A stretch of DNA of 24,495 nt, taken from assembly GCA_024224995.1 (NCBI GenBank), contig JAAENB010001285.1, positions 1 to 24,495 on the forward strand. Direction: 5' to 3'. The notes beneath the pieces were generated by a model, which was not told the DNA's origin, made no database searches, and was given only the letters and a program-made list of their open reading frames with translations. Positions 16,192 to 23,167 of the stretch are shown one piece after another. The position numbers and the translations under genes are program-made. The DNA comes from a bacterium (lineage in GTDB: Bacteria; Spirochaetota; UBA4802; UBA5550). Numbering within the stretch: position 1 is the stretch's first letter; each line of letters opens with the position of its first letter.

Positions 16192-16375
16192 AAAGTAACG
16201 GGAGCAGCCTGACCTTTTAGGGTGCGCTCGGAAACCAGTCCCTGCTTCCCTTCACCCCGGTGAAAAAACGTCCTGTTTTGCACCGGGGCGTCACCATCGT
16301 GGCTCCTGTTACGGAAAGCAGGGACTGGTTTCCTGACAATGTACTAAAAGCTTAAACTGCTGCCAAAGTAACGGG
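16192..16375. repeat. Structured inverted-repeat element flanked by 11-bp direct repeats
   Basis: This lies in the 333-bp gap between glmS and the VOC gene; no protein gene is seen in the gap. Perfect 18-bp arms lie at 16230-16247 and 16316-16333. Inside them are perfect 8-bp arms at 16255-16262 and 16281-16288 and a 5-bp stem in the innermost loop. Outside them CTTTTAG (16214-16220) pairs with CTAAAAG (16344-16350). AAAGTAACGGG occurs exactly at 16192-16202 and 16365-16375; the right copy ends two bases before the glmS stop codon. It contains no T-run typical of a simple terminator. It could be a miniature mobile element with target duplication or a structured RNA at the glmS 3' end. Confidence 0.75.
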
Positions 16376-16377
16376 GC

Positions 16378-18210
16378 CTACTCCACTGTTACACTTTTAG
16401 CCAGGTTCCTGGGCTGATCAACATCACACCCTCTTTGTACTGCGATATAATACGACAACAGCTGTAATGGTATTACCGTTAATAAAGCCGAAAGGAGTTT
16501 ATTTACCCTGGGTACATATATAACATGATCCGCGTAATTCTTAATATCTTCATCTCCCTCTGAGGCGATTACAATGATCCTTCCCTGTCTCGCTCTCACT
16601 TCTTCCATACTGCTTATTACTTTCTTATAAATTTCGTCTTTTAACGCGATAAAAACCACGGGCATTTCTTCATCAATAAGCGCGATTGGTCCGTGCTTCA
16701 TCTCTGCTGCCGGGTATCCTTCCGCGTGAATATATGATATTTCCTTTAATTTTAATGCCCCTTCCAGTGCTACGGGAAAATGCAATCCCCGTCCCAGGTA
16801 TAAAAAGTTCCGGTTATCCTTATATTTTTTCGCTATTTTCTCTATCTCTTTATTATCAAGGATTTGCTGCAAATACTCAGGGATCTTTACCAGGTCTTCC
16901 AGTATTACGGCCCCTTCCTCTGCTGTCATATCTTTATGACGGGCCAGCAGGATCGTTAGCAGGATCAGGACAGTGATTTGTGAGGTAAATGCTTTTGTTG
17001 ATGCCACCCCTACTTCCGGTCCCGCATGAGTATAGACCCCGCCGTCGGACTCGCGCGCGATGGCACTTCCCACTACATTGGTTATTCCCAGAACCCGGAC
17101 CCCCCTGGCTTTTGCCTCCCTGAGCGCTGCCAGGGTATCGGCGGTTTCTCCGGACTGGCTTATTGTTATTACCACATCTCCTTTTTTTAGTATGGGTTTC
17201 CGGTACCTGAACTCCGACGCGTATTCTACTTCCACCGGTATGCGGGCATACTCTTCAATCAGGTACTCTCCAATAAGTCCCGCGTGCCATGATGTTCCAC
17301 AGGCTATAAAGATTATCCGCTCTATTTCACTAATATTCTCTTTTGTGATCTCCAGTCCCGACAACATGATATTTCCTGTTTCGGGTAAAATCCTGCCCCG
17401 GTAGGCGTTGGGTATTGTTTCTACCTGCTCATATATTTCTTTAAGCATAAAATGATCAAAGCCATGCTTCTCTATTGCTTCTATATCCCAGTCGATTGAA
17501 GTTACTTTCTTCTCGATCTTGTTTTTTTCCAGGTCATAGGTCCGGTACTGGTTTGCCTTAATATCAACCAGCTCATTATCTTCAAGATATACCACATTCC
17601 TGGTATGATCCACGATGGCACTGACATCGGAAGCTACGAGCATTTCATTCTCCCCTACCCCGATTATGAGAGGACTTCCCTTTCGTGCCGCCACTATCCT
17701 TTCGGGCTCTTTTTTCGAGACTACTACAATCCCGTATGCTCCTTCTACTCTGTAGAGCGCCCGTATTACCGAATCAATCAGGGGCTCTTCTTTATGATAA
17801 TGTTCTATTAGATGAACAACCACTTCCGTGTCCGTATCACTTTTTATTACATGCCCCTCTTTTCTCAGCGCCTCTCTCAGGTCCGCGTAGTTCTCTATTA
17901 TTCCATTATGGACCAGGGCTATATCCCCGGAGCAATCTACATGGGGATGCGCGTTTAATTCCGATGGCGGTCCATGTGTTGCCCACCTGGTATGCCCAAT
18001 TCCCAGTTTATATTCCGCTAATTTATTATAATCAATTTGTGAGCTCAACTCTGCCAGTTTGCCGATGCTCTTTTTGACAAAAAGATCGCTCCCGTCGTTT
18101 ATGAGCGCGATTCCTGCCGAATCATATCCTCGATATTCCTGCCTTTTTAAGCCCTGGAGCAATACTTCGGAAACATTTTTTTGTCCTATATATCCTATTA
18201 TTCCACACAT
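16378..18210 (-). CDS. glmS: Glutamine-fructose-6-phosphate aminotransferase GlmS
   Basis: GlmS makes glucosamine 6-phosphate from fructose 6-phosphate and glutamine, the first step toward UDP-GlcNAc for peptidoglycan and lipopolysaccharide. The product is 610 residues, the normal length. The N-terminal nucleophile is Cys2 in MCGIIGYIG. The glutaminase segment contains GIGHTRWATHG and HPHVDC. Two SIS sugar-isomerase domains follow, with ACGTSWHAG, ISQSGETADT and STKAFTSQ. The C-terminus is the highly conserved DQPRNLAKSVTVE. The ATG at 18208-18210 follows AAGGA. It stands alone between the trpF terminator and the inverted-repeat element. No glmS ribozyme-like leader is seen. Confidence 0.98.
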   Translation of the reverse strand: MCGIIGYIGQKNVSEVLLQGLKRQEYRGYDSAGIALINDGSDLFVKKSIGKLAELSSQIDYNKLAEYKLGIGHTRWATHGPPSELNAHPHVDCSGDIALVHNGIIENYADLREALRKEGHVIKSDTDTEVVVHLIEHYHKEEPLIDSVIRALYRVEGAYGIVVVSKKEPERIVAARKGSPLIIGVGENEMLVASDVSAIVDHTRNVVYLEDNELVDIKANQYRTYDLEKNKIEKKVTSIDWDIEAIEKHGFDHFMLKEIYEQVETIPNAYRGRILPETGNIMLSGLEITKENISEIERIIFIACGTSWHAGLIGEYLIEEYARIPVEVEYASEFRYRKPILKKGDVVITISQSGETADTLAALREAKARGVRVLGITNVVGSAIARESDGGVYTHAGPEVGVASTKAFTSQITVLILLTILLARHKDMTAEEGAVILEDLVKIPEYLQQILDNKEIEKIAKKYKDNRNFLYLGRGLHFPVALEGALKLKEISYIHAEGYPAAEMKHGPIALIDEEMPVVFIALKDEIYKKVISSMEEVRARQGRIIVIASEGDEDIKNYADHVIYVPRVNKLLSALLTVIPLQLLSYYIAVQRGCDVDQPRNLAKSVTVE

Positions 18211-18245
18211 ACAATTTTCCTTATTATCTAGTTTATTTTAAACAA

Positions 18246-18274
18246 ATTATAGCCACTCAAAAGGCGGATGGCTA
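18246..18274 (-). promoter_or_regulatory. Candidate glmS promoter with overlapping inverted repeat
   Basis: A perfect TATAAT on the minus strand (18246-18251) lies 36 bp upstream of the glmS ATG. TAGCCA (18250-18255) and TGGCTA (18269-18274) form an inverted repeat that overlaps the upstream end of this box. No consensus -35 box is seen. The repeat could be an operator or a short hairpin. Its function is inferred. Confidence 0.4.
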
Positions 18275-18310
18275 CCCGGGAAGAAACCAAAATTGATTAT
18301 ACACGTGTTT

Positions 18311-18348
18311 AAAAAAAAATCAAGCTCTTTTTTAGGAATTCAGAGCTT
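18311..18348 (-). terminator. Rho-independent terminator overlapping the end of trpF
   Basis: Arms 18322-18328 and 18342-18348 pair perfectly over seven bases with a 13-base loop. On the minus strand a run of nine T (18311-18319) follows. The upstream arm and loop contain the last codons and stop of trpF, so the trpC-trpF transcript ends here, before glmS. Confidence 0.75.
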
Positions 18349-18970
18349 TAAAAAGCTCATCTATCTTTTGATAGTCCTTTTTTCCGGGTTCCTTTTCAAC
18401 TCCGCTGGATACATCTACCGCATAGGATTCTACTGCCTGTACGGCCTCTTTTACATTGCTGCTGTTTATTCCTCCTGAAAGGAAAAGCCGGTCTTTCTCC
18501 GTGTAATTTTTTACCAGGTCCCAGTTAAAGACCCTGCCTGTTCCACCGTAGGCTGATTTTGAATAAGCATCAAACAGGATAAAATCCGTTTCATAGCGCT
18601 CTGCCGCTGCTATATCTTCCTCTCCCTTTACCCTGATTGCCTTTATGGTGATACTTTCAAATTCATGGGTAAACTCCGGAGACTCGTCCCCGTGAAACTG
18701 GACTACATCAATACCAGCCTCTTCTATGACCGATTCTATTCTTTTTTTGTCCGCGTTTACAAAAACGCCGGCGAATTGAACGCTTTTTTTTAGATCTTTT
18801 TTGAGATCTTCTTTTATCGCCCTTATTATTTCTCCTGCTTTTGCCGGTTCCACATACCGGGGACTCTTCTCATAAAATATAAATCCCAGGTAATGGGCGC
18901 CTTTTTTTACGGAAAATTGCGCGTCCTCTATATTGGTTATTCCGCATATTTTTACCTTCGGCCGTTTCAT
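18332..18970 (-). CDS. trpF: Phosphoribosylanthranilate isomerase TrpF
   Basis: TrpF catalyses the Amadori isomerisation of phosphoribosylanthranilate in tryptophan synthesis. The product is 212 residues, the normal length for a TIM-barrel TrpF. The catalytic Cys9 is in KICGITN, with VQFHGDESPEF and LFDAYSKSAYGGTGRVFNWD carrying the catalytic Asp and phosphate-binding glycines. The C-terminus reads FLSGGINSSNVKEA and VDVSSGVE, which binds phosphate. ATG at 18968-18970 is three bases after the trpC stop, with GGAAAG as ribosome site. No other trp gene is in the window. Confidence 0.97.
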   Translation of the reverse strand: MKRPKVKICGITNIEDAQFSVKKGAHYLGFIFYEKSPRYVEPAKAGEIIRAIKEDLKKDLKKSVQFAGVFVNADKKRIESVIEEAGIDVVQFHGDESPEFTHEFESITIKAIRVKGEEDIAAAERYETDFILFDAYSKSAYGGTGRVFNWDLVKNYTEKDRLFLSGGINSSNVKEAVQAVESYAVDVSSGVEKEPGKKDYQKIDELFKALNS

Positions 18971-18973
18971 TGC

Positions 18974-19783
18974 TTACTTTCCGCCCCCCATCAATGCTTC
19001 GATTGATCCTTCTATACTCTCATCCCGCATAAAGTGCTCTCCAACAAGAAATCCGTCAATCCCGCCCTGCCGTAGTACTGCCGCATCCTTTTCCGCGTGT
19101 ATCCCGCTCTCCGATATTACCAGTGTTCCTTCCGGTTTTCCCGCCTTTTCCAGGATATTTATAGATGTGGCGATATCGGTCTTAAATGTCTTGAGATCCC
19201 GGTTATTGATTCCTATAATATTCATTCCCAGGTCTATTCCCCTGCGATATTCTTCTATAGTATGTGCTTCAAACAGGATACTCATGCCCAGGCTTTCCGC
19301 TGTTTTTCTCAGTTTTTCTACCCTCTTTTCGTCCAGTATGGACGATATTAACAGTACTGCCGATGCCCCGGCCAGAAATCCCCGGTACACCTGGTACTCA
19401 TCAACTATAAAATCTTTCATAAGGATGGGCTTTTTTTCGCCCCGGTTCCGGGTAATCTCTATATTTTCATAACTGCCGGAAAAATAATCCGGTTCCGACA
19501 ATACCGAAATTGCCTTTACATAGGGCGACCGGTGATAGACCCCGGCGATAAATCCCACATCAAAATCTTCCCGTATAACTCCTTTTGACGGCGACGCTTT
19601 CTTTATTTCCGCGATCAAAAAAGGCTCTCCCTCTTTATGGTGCCCCGTAAAAGGCTCCGGCCGGTACCCGGAAGCAAGCTTTTTCTCCACCTGCTCCTGC
19701 CGCTCTTCCGGCGAACACCGCCTCATTTCCTCCAGGATCAACCGTTCCCGGTTCTCCACTATTTCATCTAATATATTCCCCAT
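18974..19783 (-). CDS. trpC: Indole-3-glycerol phosphate synthase TrpC
   Basis: TrpC closes the indole ring of indole-3-glycerol phosphate from carboxyphenylamino-deoxyribulose phosphate, the product of TrpF. The product is 269 residues, a normal length. Key residues lie in the IAEIKKASPSKG segment: Glu59, Lys61 and Ser64. LMKDFIVDEYQVY carries the catalytic Lys, GINNRDLKTF the catalytic Asn, and VISESGI plus GFLVGEHFM the phosphate site. The start ATG is at 19781-19783. It forms a two-gene unit with trpF. The 141-bp upstream gap shows no Trp-codon leader peptide and so no obvious attenuator. Confidence 0.97.
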   Translation of the reverse strand: MGNILDEIVENRERLILEEMRRCSPEERQEQVEKKLASGYRPEPFTGHHKEGEPFLIAEIKKASPSKGVIREDFDVGFIAGVYHRSPYVKAISVLSEPDYFSGSYENIEITRNRGEKKPILMKDFIVDEYQVYRGFLAGASAVLLISSILDEKRVEKLRKTAESLGMSILFEAHTIEEYRRGIDLGMNIIGINNRDLKTFKTDIATSINILEKAGKPEGTLVISESGIHAEKDAAVLRQGGIDGFLVGEHFMRDESIEGSIEALMGGGK

Positions 19784-19924
19784 CTCTTCTCTCTTAAAAA
19801 ACTAAATTGTGTTTGTGAGCGGGCCTGGAAGCAGCTCGCAATGCTATTTCGTTTCTGACGTATTTTTTCCCCACTCAGTGGGGGCTCCTCTTCTCTCTCT
19901 TTTTCTTCACCGATTACCCTACTC

Positions 19925-20416
19925 TTACTCATGCACTTTTACGGAATAAAAATACAATTCAACAGTATCTCCGAATTTATCCCTGCCAAACCTGAATTTC
20001 CGGAGCTTTCCGGACAATGAGACCAGCCTTGTGGTTCGCCACCACTGTTTTATGATATTACTGTCTTTACCGATTATCTTTTTTACCGATTCTATGTCAA
20101 GTTTTCCGTGAATATACAGCCACCTGTCATACCGCAATTTACACCGCATCTTTTTTTCGAACAGCCCTTCGGGCGATACCATTATATAATTATGCGGGGT
20201 TTGTATGGGCTTTCCCAGGAGGTTAACCAGCTGCCAATGAAGAGATTTCCGGTGATGGGTCTTACTCCCAAAAAAGCCATCCTGCCATTTGTTAAAGATC
20301 CCTTCAAGCATATAATAATTCTTAAATCCCTCAGACAACTCTTTCTCTTCAGCCCCCCCTTCCCATAAAGGCGCCAACAAAACAATAAATAATATCAGAA
20401 GGTATCTCTTTTTCAC
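19925..20416 (-). CDS. Secreted protein of unknown function
   Basis: The product has 163 residues from a GTG at 20414-20416. I prefer this to the TTG three codons upstream because GAGG is then ten bases away rather than almost touching. The N-terminus is a signal peptide: KKRY, a hydrophobic core LLILFIVLLAPLW, then a likely cut after GGA. The mature part is rich in aromatics and Lys/Arg, with segments GFFGSKTHHRKSLHWQLVN, MRCKLRYDRWLYIHGKLD and IKQWWRTTRLV. The single Cys after the signal argues against a disulfide. No family is recognised. It precedes trpC by 141 bp on the same strand, with a small GC hairpin between, and follows the DUF3467 gene by 27 bp, so it could be co-transcribed with that gene. 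Confidence 0.7.
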   Translation of the reverse strand: MKKRYLLILFIVLLAPLWEGGAEEKELSEGFKNYYMLEGIFNKWQDGFFGSKTHHRKSLHWQLVNLLGKPIQTPHNYIMVSPEGLFEKKMRCKLRYDRWLYIHGKLDIESVKKIIGKDSNIIKQWWRTTRLVSLSGKLRKFRFGRDKFGDTVELYFYSVKVHE

Positions 20417-20443
20417 AAACTTCAAACCTCAAACTTTAAACTT

Positions 20444-20752
20444 TTACTGTAAATTCCCCAGCTTTTCCTGGTGTTCCTGCACATTGATCTCGCCGAAGCG
20501 CTCTTCATAATCCCGGACATTTTCGTTCAATGTCTGTAATAAACGTTTCGCGTGTGCCGGTGTTAATATAACCCGGGACATTAATTTTCCAAAGCCCGGC
20601 GGCGGTGCCGGATGGACAAACAAAAAGTCCATTATAAATTCCTCAGGTGAATTGCTGATATTCGTATAATTTGAAAAAATACCGGCTGCCACATTCTCAT
20701 CGACCTTGACTTCTATTTTGATATCTTTCATTGCGTTACTGTTCCTATCCAT
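20444..20752 (-). CDS. DUF3467 family protein
   Basis: The product has 102 residues from the ATG at 20750-20752, chosen because AAGGAGAG sits four bases upstream. A longer reading to 20785 adds eleven mainly hydrophobic residues without a ribosome site. Family traits are an acidic start, then IFSNYTNISNSPEEFIMDF, then PPPGFGKLMSRVILTPAHAK and the end LNENVRDYEERFGEI. DUF3467 proteins are small and widely spread in bacteria and archaea, and their role is unknown to me. It is the first gene of a minus-strand unit divergent from the YibE/F gene. Confidence 0.88.
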   Translation of the reverse strand: MDRNSNAMKDIKIEVKVDENVAAGIFSNYTNISNSPEEFIMDFLFVHPAPPPGFGKLMSRVILTPAHAKRLLQTLNENVRDYEERFGEINVQEHQEKLGNLQ

Positions 20753-20853
20753 TTTCTCTCCTTCAAAGAATAAATAAAAAAACAACCTGAATGTTTGAAC
20801 ATATATTACACTTCAATTTTATCAATATATTTTCCCTGTCTCCGGTAAAATTG

Positions 20854-20884
20854 TTGACTCCCTCTCAATATTGAACGCTATACT
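20854..20884 (+). promoter_or_regulatory. Weak candidate promoter for the YibE/F gene
   Basis: TTGACT (20854-20859) and TATACT (20879-20884) have 19 bp between them, longer than ideal. The predicted transcript start would fall on the ribosome site (AAGGAG, 20891-20896), so either the leader is extremely short or the real promoter is further upstream. Confidence 0.3.
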
Positions 20885-20903
20885 AACGCAAAGGAGTTCC
20901 CAT

Positions 20904-22043
20904 ATGAAAAAAATACCTTTTAAAACTGTTATCACCCTGTTTTTGTTCCTGTTTTTACCCTTTCCGGGAGCTGCTGAGCCCAAATCCGGACATCAGCATT
21001 ATTTCGACGACCGCTTTTATGCCAGGGCGGAAATTATTAACATTGAGGTAAAAAAAATTGATAAAGATCAGGGAATGCGGCTGGCTGAAACCAGGATCGA
21101 TCTGAAGATCCTTGGCGGGGAACTTGAAGGTAAAGTTAAAACCGCGGTTTTTGGCGGTGAAGTGGACCGCCCAAAAGGAATGGAATTTAGAGTTGGTGAT
21201 ACATACTTCATTGGGATACAAAAATCGGGAGATGACACTACGACAGAGTATGTTTCTATCTATGATATCGACAATACTCCAGGTCTTATTTTTGTGGTGG
21301 TTCTTATGGTGCTTGCGATTATTGCCGTTGGCAGGGTCAAAGGGCTCGCGTCCCTGGCGGCGCTTGTTGTTACTATCCTGCTTTTTTTCCTGGTTCTGAT
21401 TCCGCAAACTCTTAAAGGCAGGCCTCCCCTGCCCATTGCGGTTATCATTTCAATTGTTTCCATCATTATCACCCTGCCCATAATCGCCGGTTTCAAACTT
21501 AAGACACTTGCTGCTATTCTGGGGGCATCGGGCGGGATAATAATTGCCTCACTTCTTGCTGTTCTGACGGGTTATATTATGCACCTGTCGGGTATAGTAA
21601 CCAATGAGATGCTGACTGTATTCTATGTCTCGGACGTTAATATTGATCTCAGGGGGCTGGTTCTTTCAGGTATGATAATTGCCGCCCTGGGTGCGGTTAT
21701 GGATATCTGTATTTCCATTTCCTCGTCTACGACAGAGATATTTAATGCCAATCCCGGTATTTCGGAAAAGGATGCCTTTAAATCGGTCCTTAATATCGGT
21801 ACCGATATTCTGGGCTCCATGGTTAATACCCTGATCCTGGCCTATGTGGGAAGCTCCCTTTCCATGATCCTTACTATCGCAATGAAGCTTCAGCCCGACA
21901 TGCCCTTTCTCATGCTGCTGAACTTCAACCCTGTTCTAAACGAGATCGTTAAATCGGCCATTGGCAGCATCGGCATGTTCATTTGCATCCCGGCTACGGC
22001 GTTTATCGCGGTGAAACTCCACAAAAGGAAGCACGCAGATTAA
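20904..22043 (+). CDS. YibE/F family membrane protein
   Basis: The product has 379 residues from ATG 20904-20906, with AAGGAG seven bases upstream. The open frame continues 11 codons further upstream without a ribosome site. A signal peptide (1-25, ending GAA|E) is followed by a periplasmic region of about 100 residues with beta-like stretches. Then come about seven to eight membrane segments starting GLIFVVVLMVLAIIAVG. Family-like segments are GRVKGLASLAALVVTI, the VLSGMIIAALGAVMDICISI stretch, and VGSSLSMIL. YibE/F proteins are a widespread, poorly studied family, often described as possible transporters or permeases. It is the only convincing plus-strand gene here, divergent from the DUF3467 gene and convergent with the 160-aa gene. 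Confidence 0.9.
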   Translation: MKKIPFKTVITLFLFLFLPFPGAAEPKSGHQHYFDDRFYARAEIINIEVKKIDKDQGMRLAETRIDLKILGGELEGKVKTAVFGGEVDRPKGMEFRVGDTYFIGIQKSGDDTTTEYVSIYDIDNTPGLIFVVVLMVLAIIAVGRVKGLASLAALVVTILLFFLVLIPQTLKGRPPLPIAVIISIVSIIITLPIIAGFKLKTLAAILGASGGIIIASLLAVLTGYIMHLSGIVTNEMLTVFYVSDVNIDLRGLVLSGMIIAALGAVMDICISISSSTTEIFNANPGISEKDAFKSVLNIGTDILGSMVNTLILAYVGSSLSMILTIAMKLQPDMPFLMLLNFNPVLNEIVKSAIGSIGMFICIPATAFIAVKLHKRKHAD

Positions 22044-22051
22044 GGCAGTTT

Positions 22052-22108
22052 GAAGTTCAAAGTTTGAAGTTTGAAGTTTTTACCTTCAAACTTGAAACTT
22101 GAAACTTC
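22052..22108. terminator. 25-bp inverted repeat between convergent genes
   Basis: Arms 22052-22076 and 22084-22108 are inverted copies with three mismatches around a 7-base loop. They are built of GAAGTTT/AAACTTC units. The repeat fills the gap between the convergent stops at 22043 and 22111, and short T-runs flank both sides, so a two-way terminator is likely. A related AACTTCAAACCTCAAAC stretch occurs at the start of the secreted-protein gene near 20418-20436, so the sequence may be a dispersed repeat. Confidence 0.65.
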
Positions 22109-22110
22109 TT

Positions 22111-22593
22111 TTATCCCCCTGCCCGGATAGCCCTGATCTTTGTTCGTACGCCATCGGTAATTATTCGTGAATATTTCAGGTCCGAAGGCAGGCTGTCGTA
22201 AAATTGGAGGGCGATCTCCTTTACTGTTTTATTGGGAGATTCCACTGCCGCGCGGATTGGGCCGCCAATATAGGCATTGGGTAAATAACACATCCCCTTT
22301 GCGGCAATAATCGGTTCTTCCGCCTCCGTAAAATTAAATGAATTTTCGGCATCATTACTGCCATATGAGAAATCAGAACCGAGCACGTCCATGATAAACC
22401 TGGCCGACCCCGTATAGAGCTGTTTGTAAAGCGCTTTTATTTCTTTGTACGCCTTTAAACTTTTACTCTCCTCATCATCAGGCAGACTGGGGAGGTTTGC
22501 CATTAAGGTAATGGCTTCTAATTTTATATTTATGTCCTCATGCTCCAGCCCCTGAAGAATCCTTAATGCTTCTTTTTTGCAATTCAGCAGCAT
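22111..22593 (-). CDS. Helical protein of unknown function (160 aa)
   Basis: The product has 160 residues. ATG 22591-22593 follows a near-perfect AGGAGGA ribosome site. There is no signal peptide or membrane segment. The first 60 residues look like paired helices of HEAT type (EALRILQGLEHEDINIKLEA, then ITLMANLPSLPDD). A Ser/Asn-rich loop (about 75-88) follows, then AAKGMCYLPNAYIGGPIRAA and a last helical part containing VKEIALQFYDSLPSD. No family is recognised. It is isolated, separated by 340 bp from the two-gene unit upstream and facing the YibE/F gene. The HEAT-like call is weak. Confidence 0.7.
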   Translation of the reverse strand: MLLNCKKEALRILQGLEHEDINIKLEAITLMANLPSLPDDEESKSLKAYKEIKALYKQLYTGSARFIMDVLGSDFSYGSNDAENSFNFTEAEEPIIAAKGMCYLPNAYIGGPIRAAVESPNKTVKEIALQFYDSLPSDLKYSRIITDGVRTKIRAIRAGG

Positions 22594-22930
22594 TATATTC
22601 CTCCTAATAGATATGTTTATATATATAGTGAAAGAGAAGGTGGTATTCCGCCTTCTCTTCCGGGTTGCTGCTCTGTCAGTGCCCTCACCCCCAGCCTCCG
22701 ACGGGGTGTTATCAGTCTACCTGGCCCTGATTGGCTTCTTATATAACTCACCATCAGCCCCAAGAGAATGGGGGTTGCGGGGTAAGGGCACCACAGCCAA
22801 AGCCTTTTCAGGGTCAGGGCGCCAGGTCGTTTTTTGAGTCTTGTAGAAGAGACTCCCCTACTTACTATTATCGTACTTTTTTCTGAAAAGTTTAATGAGG
22901 GATGACTTTTTTTTTAAAAAAAGTGTGGGG
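22594..22930. repeat. Gene-free gap with two inverted repeats
   Basis: No convincing gene is seen in this 337-bp gap. A hairpin with 12-bp arms and one wobble lies at 22632-22659 (GAGAAGG/CCTTCTC core). A second inverted repeat has 13-bp arms at 22679-22691 and 22779-22791 with one mismatch (GTGCCCTCACCCC type), and short GC-rich runs between. The latter resembles common dispersed intergenic palindromes of many bacteria (memory). A plus-strand open frame here has no ribosome site and is rejected. Confidence 0.6.
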
Positions 22931-22961
22931 ACCTCAGAGCTCTTTATAAGAGCTCTGAGGT
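22931..22961. repeat. 31-bp palindromic repeat, copy 1
   Basis: Perfect 14-bp arms (ACCTCAGAGCTCTT and its complement) flank the loop TAT. An identical-arm copy lies at 24033-24063 with loop ATA, that is, in the opposite orientation. This copy forms the 3' end of the 68-aa reading frame, giving its last residues QSSYKEL and its TGA stop. Confidence 0.92.
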
Positions 22962-23140
22962 GGGGCAATATAGCCCTTCATGGGGAAGGGGGAATCTTCC
23001 CGGACTGCCTCGTCGGTAACTACGGGGATTTTTTCAATGAATTTCCATTCCCTGTTGTGCGCGTCAGTGAAGGAGCATTCTACAAAACCGGGTTGGTCTG
23101 TGCTGATGAATTTTGTAATTGTTGCTTTAATGTATTTCAT
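22934..23140 (-). CDS. Small protein, probably cut short by a palindromic repeat
   Basis: The product has 68 residues from ATG 23138-23140; the ribosome site is weak (AGAAGA). The body reads like a small beta-rich domain: KYIKATITKFISTDQPGFVE, then CSFTDAHNREWKFIEKIPVV. I recall bacterial hypothetical proteins with the same PGFVEC-FTDA-EK-PVVT layout that run on for some 25-35 further residues after the GYIA segment. Here, right after GYIAPP, the frame enters the 31-bp palindrome and stops, so the natural C-terminus seems lost. It lies 27 bp after the 232-aa gene and is likely its operon partner. The function is unknown. Confidence in the frame is fair; truncation is inference. Confidence 0.6.
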   Translation of the reverse strand: MKYIKATITKFISTDQPGFVECSFTDAHNREWKFIEKIPVVTDEAVREDSPFPMKGYIAPPQSSYKEL

Positions 23141-23167
23141 GATTCTTCTAACTGGTGCGCTTGTGGG

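Noticed and set aside
18211..18331. Possible glmS ribozyme or riboswitch
   Set aside because: The leader is only about 120 bases with a short inverted repeat and no ribozyme-like core; a promoter sits close to the gene.
19784..19924. Possible trp attenuator, because a CCCCAC/GTGGGG hairpin lies at about 19873-19889
   Set aside because: No leader peptide with tandem Trp codons is seen, and the hairpin is followed by A rather than T on the minus strand.
22577..22837. 86-aa plus-strand frame in the repeat-rich gap
   Set aside because: No ribosome site, overlaps the start of a well-supported minus-strand gene, and follows inverted repeats rather than codon structure.
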